In this document: one piece after another, positions 22,997 to 34,700 of the stretch
Layout of the letters: every line of letters starts with the position of its first letter
Numbering within the stretch: the stretch's first letter is position 1
Assembly (NCBI RefSeq): GCF_963583255.1
Contig: NC_084807.1
Coordinates: 4,692,872 to 4,756,871, forward strand
Origin: Pyrus communis
Taxonomy: Eukaryota; Streptophyta; Magnoliopsida; Rosales; Rosaceae
DNA length: 64,000 bases
Direction: 5' to 3'
Notes under the pieces: model-generated
The model's input: only the letters and a program-made list of their open reading frames with translations
Databases searched by the model: none
What the model was told of the DNA's origin: nothing
Program-made: the position numbers and the translations under genes

Positions 22997-23445
22997 GTTT
23001 TCAGGCACAAACTCGTGTGTGAATTTTGTTTTTATGAACCCTTATTTATTGTTGTGTGAACGAACCACATATATGATTGTTTGAACCTTGGATTGCATCT
23101 AATACATATTAGATAACTCTGATATTTCATGTGAGTTGCTGTGTTTTTGCTTGACTAGCAATTTTGGCAGTTAAACTGTTTCTAATATCTATCTGTTGTT
23201 AAATTTGGTTTACTTTCGATAGAATCATGAATTCATGTTCTATTATTACATACATGGCAGGTGATTCTGCCCGGTACCAGTTTCACTTCATCTTGCAGTA
23301 CAATGCCGCCTCTCAGTTGGGTTTGTACTTTTTGTGGAACTAATATACCATATTGCGAAAGGAAGACATAACTTTAAAAAGGAGTACAAAGAAATAATAT
23401 AAAACAAGCAAAAAACAACACCAAATGCATAACCTTATAGTGGAC
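22997..23445. other. spacer downstream of the receptor-like protein gene
   Basis: No gene is seen. It should contain the 3' UTR of the minus-strand receptor gene near 23400-23445; no clear poly(A) signal was assigned. Confidence 0.4.
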
Positions 23446-26250
23446 TTATGAATTTCCTATCATCAGTTTGATGGTTTTAACAATCTCAATAAACCATTCA
23501 TTCTTCTTTGTGATCACCACATCCGAAAGAACAACTCCCACTACCAACCCACTGCCGAGTCCAGCCAAAACAAATTTCCAATCAAATTCAAACAAGCCTG
23601 AATCATTTTCTTCGATTCTTGAAGGCAACAGGTGAGGAGCCTTAGGATCTCCGCATTTCTTTGGCAAAGGATCTCCACACAATCCAGGGTTTCCTTCATA
23701 TGAACTGCTACCGAATGAGATAAGTTGGGTTCCATGCGGTATTGGACCTGTCAAATTGTTGTTAGAGACAATGAATATGGCAAGGAATGTAAGCTGCGTG
23801 AGGCTTTGAGGGATTTGTCCTGAAAGCTTGTTTTGTGAAAGGTCCAGTGATTCAATCCGCCTTAAATTCCCGAAAGATGATGGGATGGGACCAGTTAGGA
23901 GATTACCAGATATATTGAATGAGATCAGCCCCTCTAGGTTCCCAATAAATTCAGGAATCCTCCCTTCAAATTTGTTGCTTGAGATGTCAATCACTGCAAA
24001 GGCTTCTTGAATCTTCGAATAATATCTCTCCACACTTTTGCTAGTTATTGTGATTGAGTAAAATGTATAAAAGATTAGCTTAAGACTAGGAGCATCAATA
24101 GTTGTGTCTACCTTCATATATGTTGACTGGTTTTGAGTGACACCCCTCATGACATTCCCGGAAAAGATGTTTTGAGACGGAAACTTGCCTCTGAAACTAT
24201 TAAAAGATAGATCCAAAATTCGCAACTCAGGGAAATATTCAACATTGTCCTGATCAGCTTCCTCTATCAGACCGTGGAACGCGTTCTGGTGCATTGCCAA
24301 AAGTTTTAACTCTGGAAGAGCCCCCAACCATAAGGGAAAAACATCGCTGAATTTATTGTGTGACAGATCAATAAACTCAAGTGTCATGCAGTTCCGCAAT
24401 GACCTTGGTAGTTGCCCTCGCAATTGGTTATAACTAACATCAATCAACCTCAGACTGCTTGTGTTGGTGTATGTTTCAGGAAGAAAACCGCTGAAAGAGT
24501 TGTTTCCAAGTTTTAAAACTCGCAGATCAGTGCTGAAGTTTCCGAGACAGGGGGGAAGCGTTCCACTCATATTGTTGTTGGAGAGATCAAGGTGCTGAAG
24601 AGAAGTCATACTACAGATCAATGATGAAATTGTTCCATTTAGATTGTTGTTTGCAACACGATAGTGAACTGTGTGTGGTGGAGGCATCGGTAGCGGCCCA
24701 TGTAGCATGTTATTCTGGAGCTCTAAAAATTGTAGGTTAACCCAAGGAAAGGCATTTGAATGCTGGACAATGCTTGAAAGGAAGTTGTGAGAAATGTCCA
24801 TGTACGTCAAAGTCTTTGTGCTTGTGTTCAACATCCATTTTGGTACTTCACCATGCAAATGGTTGTAGGAAAGGTCCAAGTACACCAATGTTTCTTGATA
24901 CTGCAGGAAACTTGGGAACTCTCTTATGTTGCACGAACCCAATCCTAGAAAGTTGAACTTTGGAAGTAGGCTTGCATTCGCACTTTCTGTTTCTGTAAAA
25001 AATTTCAAACTGTTACGAGATAGTTTTAATTTGGTGAGCCCTTGTAACTTATGAAACATGTGGAACTCCACTGTGCCAGTCAGATTATTATCAGTTAGAT
25101 CTAATGCCTCGAGATTGATGAGATTGGATAAGGAATTAGGAATTGGACCGGTTAAATGATTTGAAGACAGAAAAAGTTTGGTGAGGTGGGTGAGATTTCC
25201 TATAGAAAGAATTTGACCCGTTAACTGATTTGAAGACAACGAAAGTTTTGTGAGGTGGGTGAGATTTCCTAGGGAAGGAATTTGACCGGTTAACTGATTC
25301 GAAGACATAGAAAGTTTTGTGAGGTGGGTGAGATTTCCTAGGGAAGGAATTGGACCGGTTAATTGATTCCTAGACAGAGAAAGTTTGGTGAGGTGGGTGA
25401 GATTTTCTAGAGAAGGAATTGGACCCGTTAACTGATTTGAAGACATAGAAAGTTTTGTGAGGTGGGTGAGATTTCTTAGAGAAGGAATTTGACCCGTTAA
25501 CTGATTCCTAGACAGAGAAAGTTTCGTGAGGTGGGTGAGATTTCCTAGAGAAGGAATTGGACCGGTTAACTGATTTGAAGATAGAGAAAGTACTGTGAGG
25601 TGGATGAGATTTCCTAGAGAAGGAATTGGACCGGTTAACTGATTCGAAGACAGAAATAGTTTTGTGAGGTGGGTGAGATTTCCTAGAGAAGGAATTGGAC
25701 CAGTTAAATGATTTAAAGACAGATCAAGGGACGACAATTTGGTCAACTGTGAAATTTGGGATGGGATTTGGCCAGAAAATAAAGAATTAGAGAGATTAAG
25801 ATGCATGAGCCTAGGGAAATTCCTAATGCTAGTAGGAATTCGGGAGTAGTTGAAGTGGTTGTCAGCGAGGTTCAGCACTTGAAGCTGAACAAGCCGGAAA
25901 AGGCTGCTGTTGGAGTTGATAGAGCCCAGGAGACAGCTGCTACTAAGATCAAGGCCAATAACATGACCCGTCCTCTCGTCACACACAATGCCATCCCATG
26001 CACAGCAGTTGCCATTTTGTCCCTCAGCTAGTTTCCATTGCAAAATCTTTGGATAATCGTCATCAGAATGCAAGGCAGATCTGTTAATGATGAAGCTTTC
26101 CTTGAATTGCAGCAAGGCAGTCCTCTCGTCGTCGCGACAAGATTGCTGCAATGTGGAAACTGATGAGCTAACAACCATGAGATGAAACAACACAACTTTT
26201 GAAAGTATATAACACATATTGGACACAAACAAGCACCGGCGGGATCCCAT
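23446..26250 (-). CDS. LRR receptor-like protein (Cf-9/RLP type)
   Basis: An intronless ORF encodes 945 residues from the first ATG (26283) or 934 from the second (26250). I prefer 26250: it gives a cleaner signal peptide (MGSRRCLFVSNMCYILSKVV and onwards), and the TATA box at 26318-26324 would place transcription near the first ATG. Numbered from 26283, the order is: signal peptide to about 48; LRR N-cap (CRDDERTALLQFKESF, CCAWDGIVC) about 49-105; LRRs, including eight 23-residue units at 193-376; a break in the LRRs around 725-775; final LRRs; the cap NPGLCGDPLPKKCG; an acidic stretch; a membrane span about 903-922; and a 20-25 residue basic cytoplasmic tail. There is no kinase, so signalling would go through partners such as SOBIR1-type kinases (family knowledge). 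Many N-glycosylation sites are present. A plasma-membrane immune or developmental receptor is likely; the ligand is unknown. Confidence 0.92.
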   Translation of the reverse strand: MGSRRCLFVSNMCYILSKVVLFHLMVVSSSVSTLQQSCRDDERTALLQFKESFIINRSALHSDDDYPKILQWKLAEGQNGNCCAWDGIVCDERTGHVIGLDLSSSCLLGSINSNSSLFRLVQLQVLNLADNHFNYSRIPTSIRNFPRLMHLNLSNSLFSGQIPSQISQLTKLSSLDLSLNHLTGPIPSLGNLTHLTKLFLSSNQLTGPIPSLGNLIHLTVLSLSSNQLTGPIPSLGNLTHLTKLSLSRNQLTGQIPSLRNLTHLTKLSMSSNQLTGPIPSLENLTHLTKLSLSRNQLTGPIPSLGNLTHLTKLSMSSNQLTGQIPSLGNLTHLTKLSLSSNQLTGQILSIGNLTHLTKLFLSSNHLTGPIPNSLSNLINLEALDLTDNNLTGTVEFHMFHKLQGLTKLKLSRNSLKFFTETESANASLLPKFNFLGLGSCNIREFPSFLQYQETLVYLDLSYNHLHGEVPKWMLNTSTKTLTYMDISHNFLSSIVQHSNAFPWVNLQFLELQNNMLHGPLPMPPPHTVHYRVANNNLNGTISSLICSMTSLQHLDLSNNNMSGTLPPCLGNFSTDLRVLKLGNNSFSGFLPETYTNTSSLRLIDVSYNQLRGQLPRSLRNCMTLEFIDLSHNKFSDVFPLWLGALPELKLLAMHQNAFHGLIEEADQDNVEYFPELRILDLSFNSFRGKFPSQNIFSGNVMRGVTQNQSTYMKVDTTIDAPSLKLIFYTFYSITITSKSVERYYSKIQEAFAVIDISSNKFEGRIPEFIGNLEGLISFNISGNLLTGPIPSSFGNLRRIESLDLSQNKLSGQIPQSLTQLTFLAIFIVSNNNLTGPIPHGTQLISFGSSSYEGNPGLCGDPLPKKCGDPKAPHLLPSRIEENDSGLFEFDWKFVLAGLGSGLVVGVVLSDVVITKKNEWFIEIVKTIKLMIGNS
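25156..25707 (-). repeat. tandem array of eight 69-bp LRR units
   Basis: Residues 193-376 are eight copies of LTGPIPSLGNLTHLTKLSLS plus SNQ, differing at a handful of positions (P/Q, G/R/E, S/F, L/M). Each is 23 residues long, one short of the usual 24-residue plant LRR because 'IPxxLGN' is shortened to 'IPSLGN'. The next unit (377 on) is a normal 24-mer. Near-identity at DNA level points to recent unit duplication. Confidence 0.93.
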
Positions 26251-26317
26251 TGTGTTTTGTTCTGCACTCTTTGATATTAGCAATTTAGCATGGGAGTGAG
26301 GTTGTGAGAAAGGTTTT

Positions 26318-26324
26318 TTTTATA
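26318..26324 (-). promoter_or_regulatory. TATA box of the receptor-like protein gene
   Basis: TATAAAA on the minus strand, 68 bp upstream of the ATG at 26250 and 35 bp upstream of the ATG at 26283. The spacing supports the second ATG as the start. Confidence 0.6.
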
Positions 26325-26329
26325 GACCA

Positions 26330-28471
26330 GTGGTAGGGGTTCCGGACCTTACTGTGTAAAACTTTTCTAATATGAAATGTGTATCACGATTAGGAGGGTC
26401 CATTGTTTTTCCACTATCGACTATGTTGAGAAAAAAAGTTTGTACACAAGATGTAGATAAATAATTCACTCGACATAATTTTACCTTCGTACATGTTTTC
26501 AAAAAGGGTTTTACTAATTTGAGTTCGATCCAGTCTAAACTATGAGTCTATTAATTACAATTCTTCATTAAAAAGGAAAAACCCTTTGATTCCAATATGA
26601 ATAAATTGTGACTTGGAGATTTGGGTTTTTGTTTGATTTTGCAGCTACACCTAAGGCATGCCCTTAATTGCCTATGTACCATTTGCGGGGGATCAAGCCA
26701 CTCGTAGTTCATGTATGACTTGGTTTGAGTTTTTCCATGGGTGAATGACCCACTTAAAAAAAGATAGGCTTTGTGTTTGGTTTATTTGAATTTGTTTGAG
26801 TGAGTTTGGCTGAATGAACCACATATTCAATTTGGACTTGTGGTGAATTTGGTTGAATGAACCAGGAATTCAATTTGGTATTCTGGTTTTGCGATTACGT
26901 CTAGGATGTGGTACTAGACTACTTATGTCTCCTTGGCGGAGTCATATCAACGTAGTTCGTTATTTTCAATGAGTGAATGACTCACTAAAAAAGAAAGATT
27001 TGTTTATTTGGATTTGGTGCCTTACGCAGTTTCAACTTGTGCAGGCAAGAAGCGTTTGATGCCTTGTACAGTTTTAGCTTGTGCAGGCAAGGACTTTGTG
27101 CCATTTGGAGCAACTTTGTACTATTTGTGATTTGACGTAGTTTTGTGTCATTAGAAATTTGAAGCTGCTTTGGGCCATTTAAAATTTCAAGCGACTTTGT
27201 GCTATTTCATCGTCAAGTCCAATTAATAGACGTCTTTGCGATGATGATAGGCCACCGATTGAACTTGATATTTGAACTCGGCTTGATGCCTTGAGTTTGA
27301 AAGGAATTATGGGATGACATTTTTCATTTCCATATTTTTCCTATTCTGCTTGTAGGTGGGCACAAGCAAGTGAATATGCCATCCAATGGATGGTGTCGCA
27401 CTCGTAAAGTTGCTAGGATTTAACTGTACGACCAGGTTGACGTATGGCCATAACTTGAAATAACCCCCAAGGATATTGTTGGTTTATCCTATATCCACTT
27501 CAAAGTCTTTTATGAGAGTTTGCCCATAATCTTGTTGATGTTAAAAAAAAGTGTTAAAATTTCAGTCTTGGAAAGGTTCGGAAGTATCTGGAACAAAAAG
27601 TGGATGTGAAACGGAAAGTCCGATTTCGTTACAAAACTTAGATGCATTTTTGGACTAGTAAATGACCTCGGATGATTAAAATCCAATGTGGTGTCATTTC
27701 CTTTCCGAAAAAGTATCGCAGACCCAATTCGAAGATCGGCTGACAAAGTTGCAAATTCCAATTACATCCTTTTTCCATATTAAAACATTGATTGGTTAAA
27801 CGTTTAATTAGGGACTAATTAATTATTTTTTAAACTCCAAATTATTTCAAACAGTTGTGGCTGTTTGAATTTAAATCAAACAGTTACACCTGTTGTGAAA
27901 CACCATCTTACTGCTTATATATTTACATCAAATAAGTCAATTTGCATACTCATTCATGCATACTTCTTAAGAGAGAAACACACATAAGTTCGCCATAATC
28001 AAAGTTTCGATGCTGAAACTTTTATCATAGATAATTGAATCTTGGTGGAGTAGACGCCTATAGAACTACAAGCATTGCGTAGGGGTGAAATTTTGTTTCA
28101 AGGACATTGCAAATCTGAAAAATCCGTTAGTTCATTGCATTTTGTATTTTTATTCTTGTGATTAGATTCATATCTATTTCGTAAGTATAGTTACTTTTAT
28201 TAGAAATTACTTTTCCATTAACTTAATTGATTCTGACTGTTGTTCCGCCAACAAAGCTTTCGTGGTTTTATACCACTTTTATTGTCAAATAGAATTAATG
28301 GCATTTGCGTTGTAAGCCTTTGCTTTCGAGACCTCCGTCACCATAACATGATTCGAGAGGACCATGGGTTTAATTCATTGCTTTCCCCTTTTACATTTTT
28401 CTTTGCTTGTGATTAGATATAAACGAGGGGATATGTGTGTGGGATTTAGCAGTTTTATACCACTTCACCCT
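26330..28471. other. noncoding stretch, probable old retroelement leader/LTR
   Basis: No protein-like frame is found. 26630-27240 has loosely repeated phrases such as 'acttgtgcaggcaag' and 'gaatgaacca'. 27900-28150 has an LTR-like look, with a TATA-type motif, 'agagagaaacacac' and 'ctacaagcattgcgtagggg'. Boundaries and target duplications could not be set. Confidence 0.35.
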
Positions 28472-28480
28472 TAAATAAAA

Positions 28481-29329
28481 GGGAATTTTACACAAATACT
28501 ACCTGAACTTGAAAGCATGTGTGCAAATACCACCTAAACTTTCAATTTTGTATTTTTACCACTTGAACTTTATCAGTTGTTGGAATCTACCACTTACCGT
28601 TACTTTCCATCCATTTTGTGGTTAAAACATATCACCTGTGGGGGCATTTTCATCAATTAACTTTCTAAATTTCCTCAAATCACTTTATATGAAAGAAACT
28701 GATAAACCAACATCAAGAGGAAGGGTCTTTGTTGTAGCAGGATACGAAGGGTTTCATGGAGAGAAAGGAAAACAACGATGTTTGATGAAGCACAAGTATT
28801 GGTATTTAGTATATGCCTAATTTCCCTGAACTTATTTGTTACAATTGATGAAGCACACGTTTACTATGGGTGATTTATGTTTTTTTTTAACTTTATGGAA
28901 TTACAAAAATCATGAATCTATCGTTATGATGAAAAAACTAGTTTTACATGCCACAAAAAAATACCGGATAGTCATCATTTTCCCATCACACCAATTATTT
29001 TACCCCTCTAAGAAGAGTAGCAACCAGAATTTTGATTCATAGGTTGTTCCCTAATCTACACAGTTGGAGGCCTGACGTTGTTCATCAGTTGGTTTGCCAT
29101 CCCACAAATAAACTGTTTTAGGACTATGCAATCATAACTATAGCATAATCAATGAATTTATGTAACCCCTACAAGTGACATGCTTTAATGACAAAATGGA
29201 TGGAAGGTAACGGTAGATGGTAGTTTCCAACAACTAAGAGAGTTCAAATAGTAAAAAAACTACAATTGAAAGTTCAGGTGTATTGGCGCATATGCTTTTA
29301 AGTTCAAGTGGTAATTGCACAAAATTTCC
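28481..29329. mobile_element. non-autonomous Mutator-like element (MULE)
   Basis: Long terminal inverted repeats of about 165 bp: the left end (ggaattttacacaaatac onward) matches the complement of the right end, including 'cttccatccattttgt' and 'tcagttgttggaa' against 'cttagttgttggaa'. Flanks taaataaaa (28472-28480) and taaacaaaa (29330-29338) make a 9-bp target duplication with one mismatch, the MULE hallmark. The roughly 500-bp core has no transposase or recognisable gene. Confidence 0.8.
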
Positions 29330-29620
29330 TAAACAAAATTGATGGATATTTTTTATATACCACCCATTAAACTTTGAGTTTTGACCCTCTTCCCCTTTTT
29401 ATTGCGGCTTGTCTCTTCTTCGAATGGGACTCTTGTCCGTGTGAATTAACCATACGACAACTCCGTAGATAGGAGCTGACAATTGACTTGACTTAGGGGG
29501 GAGGAGGAGCCGTTTGGCTGCTTCTTTGCTCCTCTGTGTTCAACTGCAGAGTGCTTGCGTTCACTTCTATACGTAGAAGCACTTTAGTTAGTCATCTTCA
29601 TCCATTAGCGGACATGTAAT
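29330..29620. other. spacer
   Basis: No gene is seen between the MULE and the TRIM. Confidence 0.4.
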
Positions 29621-29932
29621 TAAAGAAAGTTGAGGTTCCATCATAAAACCAATTGGCAATAAGAGGCGTAGCTCAACCTCTTATAAGCCCATGCAAGGTC
29701 CCTCCTTCCATCAATGTGGAAATCATTCTCAACACGCCTCCTCACGTGTGACGAATTTCAAGCCTAATGCGTAGACGACACAACCGGGTGACGTTAAGCG
29801 CGTGTGGCCGTTTGGTTTCACACGTGGGACAAACTGCTCTAATACCATAAAGAAAATTGAAGTTCCACCATAAAACCAATTGGCAATATGGGAAGTAGCC
29901 TCCTTCCATTAATGTGAGAGTCATTCTCAACA
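29621..29932 (-). mobile_element. TRIM (miniature LTR retrotransposon)
   Basis: It is flanked by a perfect 5-bp duplication gtaat (29616-29620, 29933-29937). The LTRs are 29621-29734 and 29848-29932; the second lacks about 29 bp. On the minus strand each begins TGTTGAGAATGA. A primer-binding site complementary to initiator tRNA-Met (TGGTATTAGAGC, minus strand of 29836-29847) adjoins the right LTR, and a purine tract adjoins the left. The internal region is about 113 bp with no coding capacity. Confidence 0.88.
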
Positions 29933-29937
29933 GTAAT

Positions 29938-31600
29938 TGCTACAAATGAAGACATCTTTTTCTTTAAACATAGCTGCACCATCTTTCAAACATAGCTGCT
30001 GCTTTTGACATTTAGTTAAGCATGGCTGCTGTGCAGCATCCTAGGATTCCTTCCATAACTGTTGCCTCAGGGGAACTTTCACACGGAGGAGGGACCAACG
30101 AGTACTTGTTGCTTCTGCTTTCTGTTTCTTTTGAATTTCAGAAAAGCCTTTTCCATGGGATTAGAATCCCACCCCAATGCTTTTTCTTTTTCTTTTAAGT
30201 TCAATGAACCATTTTGGAATCCCATACAAATACATCTTTTTGGGATGGATGAGTTTCACCTTTCCAAGAGTTTTAATGCTTTTAACAACCTTGGCAGCAC
30301 ATCTGTGGAATCTGGTCCCAGAATTTCGTTATTTAGTTACATATCTAATTTTTTTTAATTCTGTATTTTGTATTTACGTTATTTTAATTTTAATTTCTGT
30401 TAAATTTAGAATTTGAATCGTATGGTTATAATGTATGAATTTTCGTAATTAATCTTTTAAAATATGTATTTGTTTAGAGGTCACAATTAATATTTTTGAA
30501 TAGAGCTCGATCCCACGAGTGCATAGCCGAAAGGTGTTTGCAAATCGGAGCTCTAATGAAGAAGTTACCTTGAAGTTAAATATAAATAGTAATGTAGGAA
30601 TTTCTATTAATGGGATTGGAAAGGACTAATCAGAGAGGGGATGACCCCATTTATTGGGGGAAAGAACCAATAAGAAAGGGAAGAGCAGGCCCAGTTGGCG
30701 GATCCCACATTATCCACGTGCAACCTGGTCTTTGACTCGATTCTTGCACCAAATTTCCGACCCTATTCCGACGAATTGAGACGGCCCACTACCAGCAAAC
30801 AACTCAGCGGCTTGCCATCTTGCAATTTCACATCAACTCGAGTCGATTTGGCCCTGGTTCACAATGAACAGAGTTGTTAGGCTTCCACAGGTGCACATCG
30901 ATGATCTCACCATTGCCATGACTTTCGTCGTCGTCCATCACCATCATCTAACTCCTCTCGACGTCAAGAGCAAGACCCAAGCAAGGATCGAATCATTGGA
31001 GGTCGGGGGACGTTGAATCGAAGATCACACATTTCTAGGGTTTCCGGTGAACTATGTTGGAATTCAGGTGTTTCCTGGCCGAATTAGACCTCGTCCTAGG
31101 TATGAAATTCGTCATTGTGACTTATTCTACCAGCTTGTGCAATTGGGGGACAATCAAAGATAGTCAGAAACTCAGGTTTTCGTTCATAGTAACCACTGTG
31201 CGTGACGGCACGTGGAGGACTTTGATGTATTGGATTTTTGGACAGCCAGACGTTCTCAATGTCTTGACTCTGGCTCCAAGTTCGCTTGTTGAACATTAAA
31301 CGATGGTTCGATTATTTTGATGTAAGGGAAAGCATACTGCCATTTGAATTTCATTGTTAATGTCGATCTGACCGTTAGATTGCTATGAAATATAAAAATG
31401 TTATCGTATGTAGTATATGAGGACCATAAAGACTTTGATGGTCTTGTGTTGTAAAGAAACAAGTCAAAACCTTCATGTCCCCCGTTTTTGAGTTAGGGAG
31501 GATTGCCCAAAGTATCGCGCAGGAAAAGCAAGTCATACGGAATATTTTGTTCTTCTTCCAATAGCTCATCGATGCTTGGTTTGGTGTTATATTAAGTGTT
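29938..31600. other. gene-free stretch
   Basis: Open frames at 30062-30358 and 31054-31299 are not recognisable. 30690-31030 is less AT-rich and UTR-like ('ccaccatcatctaactcctc', 'tttctagggtttccgg'). It could be the leader of a lost gene; no exon with protein similarity was found. Confidence 0.35.
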
Positions 31601-31608
31601 TCTAGTGT

Positions 31609-31795
31609 TGATGAGATGCTTCCCTAGGTGCTAAGTGTTTCCTTGGGCGATAACAAAGTGTTTCCCTAGGCGCTGATGAGTGTTTCAATTGGTGCTGATG
31701 AGTGTTTTCCCTTAGCGTTAATGAAGTGTTTTCCTTGATGCTGATGAGTGTTTCCCTAGGTGTTGATGGGTGTTTTCTGCACTGATTCTGAGGGC
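31609..31795. repeat. degenerate minisatellite, units about 27-31 bp
   Basis: Six or so imperfect copies of 'gtgtttccctaggtgctgat' follow each other. Variation in each copy indicates an old array. Confidence 0.75.
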
Positions 31796-31799
31796 TTTG

Positions 31800-34700
31800 A
31801 GGAGTATTTGTTAAACTAACAAACACTGGAAACGACTGAGTAATCACAATAAGTTATGACTTGCACAAATGATGCATGGTGTGGAAGCTAAAAGCTCAAT
31901 AATTTGGCATGAGACAGAGATTGTTCTTGGCTGTATGGTATCGAAGTAGCTTGGCTTCTAATGGTTTGGTGGTTTTGCAAGAGTTAAGGAAGATTATTGG
32001 AAGGCTGAGGATGAAAGGAAGACTTCTCTATAAAGAAATAGTGTTTCCTACACTTAGAGGAAGCTTGCCCTGTGTGGTGCATTCTTGCCCTTGTCGTTCT
32101 TCTACCATCGACTGGTTATTCTTTCTCCTCTTTACAACGTGATGTATTGTATTTATAGAAACATGGATCTTGCTAGGCTCCAGCTGGAGAATCTCTTGGT
32201 TTCTTCACCTTTTCTAAATCAACAAAGTCTTCCTTCATCTTTCCATGGCTACAGCTACAAGTTTTCTTTTTGCTATAACATTGTAGATACTAAGAGCCCC
32301 GTGAAGCCTATTTGAGCACACTGTCCAAAGTTTCTCCTTTCCTGGACCAAGTCTCACAACACTTTTCCTATACCAAGTCCCTAACATGAGTCCATCTTTA
32401 GTAACGCTCTTCCCTACTTTCTTTCTTCCATTTCCTATGTGAGCTTGGAAATGAAGGATTCCTTTCTGCACAATAAAAAGGGTGCACAGCTCTAGATAAG
32501 CATATGATTTGGTTAGCATGGCTTTGATTTTTAGTTATTTCTTAAGTACTCTAGTTGGTTTGCAAGGGAAAGGGTATGGTTAAAGTTGTTCTCTCTCAAG
32601 CATTCCCACATGAAGCCAAAATCATGGGCTTGGACTTTTGGTGCTCCCAGCCAAAAAGTCTTCCATAATTCTCATTGAACGTGGGCCCAATGAACTTCTG
32701 TAATCATCCACACCACAAACCACTTGGTAAGCCCCGTTAAGTGGCTTGGGCTTATTTAAGCACGGCGTGACTCGTATTCTAATATTAATGAATTAATATA
32801 CAATACGGCTTGGCATGATAAATATGAAGTCCAATAAACTATTATTTTATTAACGTGGCATGATCGTAAATTTGCATACTCTTCATTTTGTATTTATGCA
32901 TGGATCCAAGCTTGGCTTGTGATGCTTCCACAACAATTGGGTTTTGAGACATGATTGAGCTTGTAGATGACATTTTTAGGCCCCAACATTAGCCCCTTAG
33001 AATATTTGGGCTATGAAAGAATTGAATTAGGCCAAAGAGTCAAACCCTAGCCCAAAACTCCAAAGCATGTTCTGCTCGATGCGACTATTTTCTTGCGAGC
33101 AAACTGAGATAGCATGGTGATCTCTTTCATAGTTTCCCGTGCTTAGCTCATTCTTCTAGTGAAACTTCGGGTATTCCTGTTGGTTAATAGGTAGCAGTTT
33201 ATGTTCTTTTTTTCTTAAGGCAAATCCCCATTCTTTCCCAACTTCCCCTTGTTGGTTTCCTTAAGGAAATTAGGCTTATGCTTCCTGCAATTTAAGTGCT
33301 TATGGGCATGGTGGGAAAGGAGAATAATAACATGAAATAAGAGCATGGATGCAGGGAAGTTCCCTCGATATCATCTTTGTAGGCATGGCACTCTAGCATA
33401 AGTCAGTTGAACTTTCACGCTATAATAATTTCATCCCTTCTATGCTTGGTCATCATAAAATCCTTGGCATGTCGAGTTTTGGCTATAGTAAAGGAAGTTT
33501 GGGTCATAATGATCAAAATTTGCTCATGCAGAAAGTTTACATTGATATTGTAAATATTTGCTTGGACTATCTTTGGAAAGCATAATTTTGAATTTTGACT
33601 GTGATTTCTGGTGAAAATGGTAGGTAGAAAGGGTAGTCGCGTAAAGTTACTGGTGGAAAAGGGTTTTTTTAGATATGAAGGCACGAGGCTGCTTAGCATG
33701 TAAAATGTAGTGGAATAAGTTGGATAGGGAAACAACTAAATATAGGCAGGGAAATGATAGTTATAGTAAACAATCGACATGGTGTTTGGCAACCAACTCA
33801 AACCTAAAAGGAAAGGTTGTGGGCATTGTTGACTTTGCGTAAAGTTTCTTGAGTTAATTGCAATGATTGAATTTTTGGAATTACATGGGGCTGACAATAC
33901 TTGAGGCATGCTAGAGCATATTGCATGTTAGGAATTCTTGAATCAGCATCCTTGCATGGCATGATCCTTCCCTCGGGAAACTAAACCCATGCTTCTCCGT
34001 AGTTTTTGGCTTCGGAACCCTGTGTGCCTGCCTTTTGTGATTTTTCTTCTTACTTTTAATGTGTGTGTCACACGGTTGTTACAAAGCCCAGCTTGATTGC
34101 TTGTTGATACTTTCTTGAGTAGGCTTAGTTTAGGTGCACTGTTTAGCTTGGCATGATTGCTTGGTTGTATGTAGCTTGCCCTTTTGTTTGGACATTTGTA
34201 TAGCATGTTTTCCCTTAGTTAGAATTTTAATCTTTTTCCCAGCTTGTTGGCATGACAATGGCTAGGGAAAGGTGTATATGTTTGCATGGTAACATGTAGC
34301 GAAACTATTCTCGTGTCAAAGACTGTTTGGTCATGAGTTTCTACGCATATTGCATTGACAAGCTCGCTTTATTCTTCTTTCCGGCAGTAAATGTATATGC
34401 TTGTAGTGGAGAATGTATATTCTGTGGGCTGAGGCTCGAGCTATTCATGGAAGTTTAGATCCAAAAATGACCTCAAACCTATATTTGAGCATTAGTGAAT
34501 ATATTGGTCATATGATGAAGCTTCTAGCATGTAAGTTAACTCGTGTAGTGAGCAATTCATATGAGTTCACTTCATCACGTACCTAGTGGGCATGGTAAGC
34601 ACTGAAACCATGAAATAAAAATGTGTGATCATCTATAGAGCGAACAATGCAAGTCTTAATTATTAAACGATAATTAGACATGATAAGTATGCGTGGAGAA

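Noticed and set aside
23541..24956. Secondary frames on both strands within the receptor-like protein
   Set aside because: They are shadows of the 945-codon LRR frame.
25156..25707. Regular 69-bp repeats resembling a CRISPR or satellite array
   Set aside because: The repeats are in frame and encode LRR units in a continuous receptor gene; there are no spacers and the genome is a plant's.
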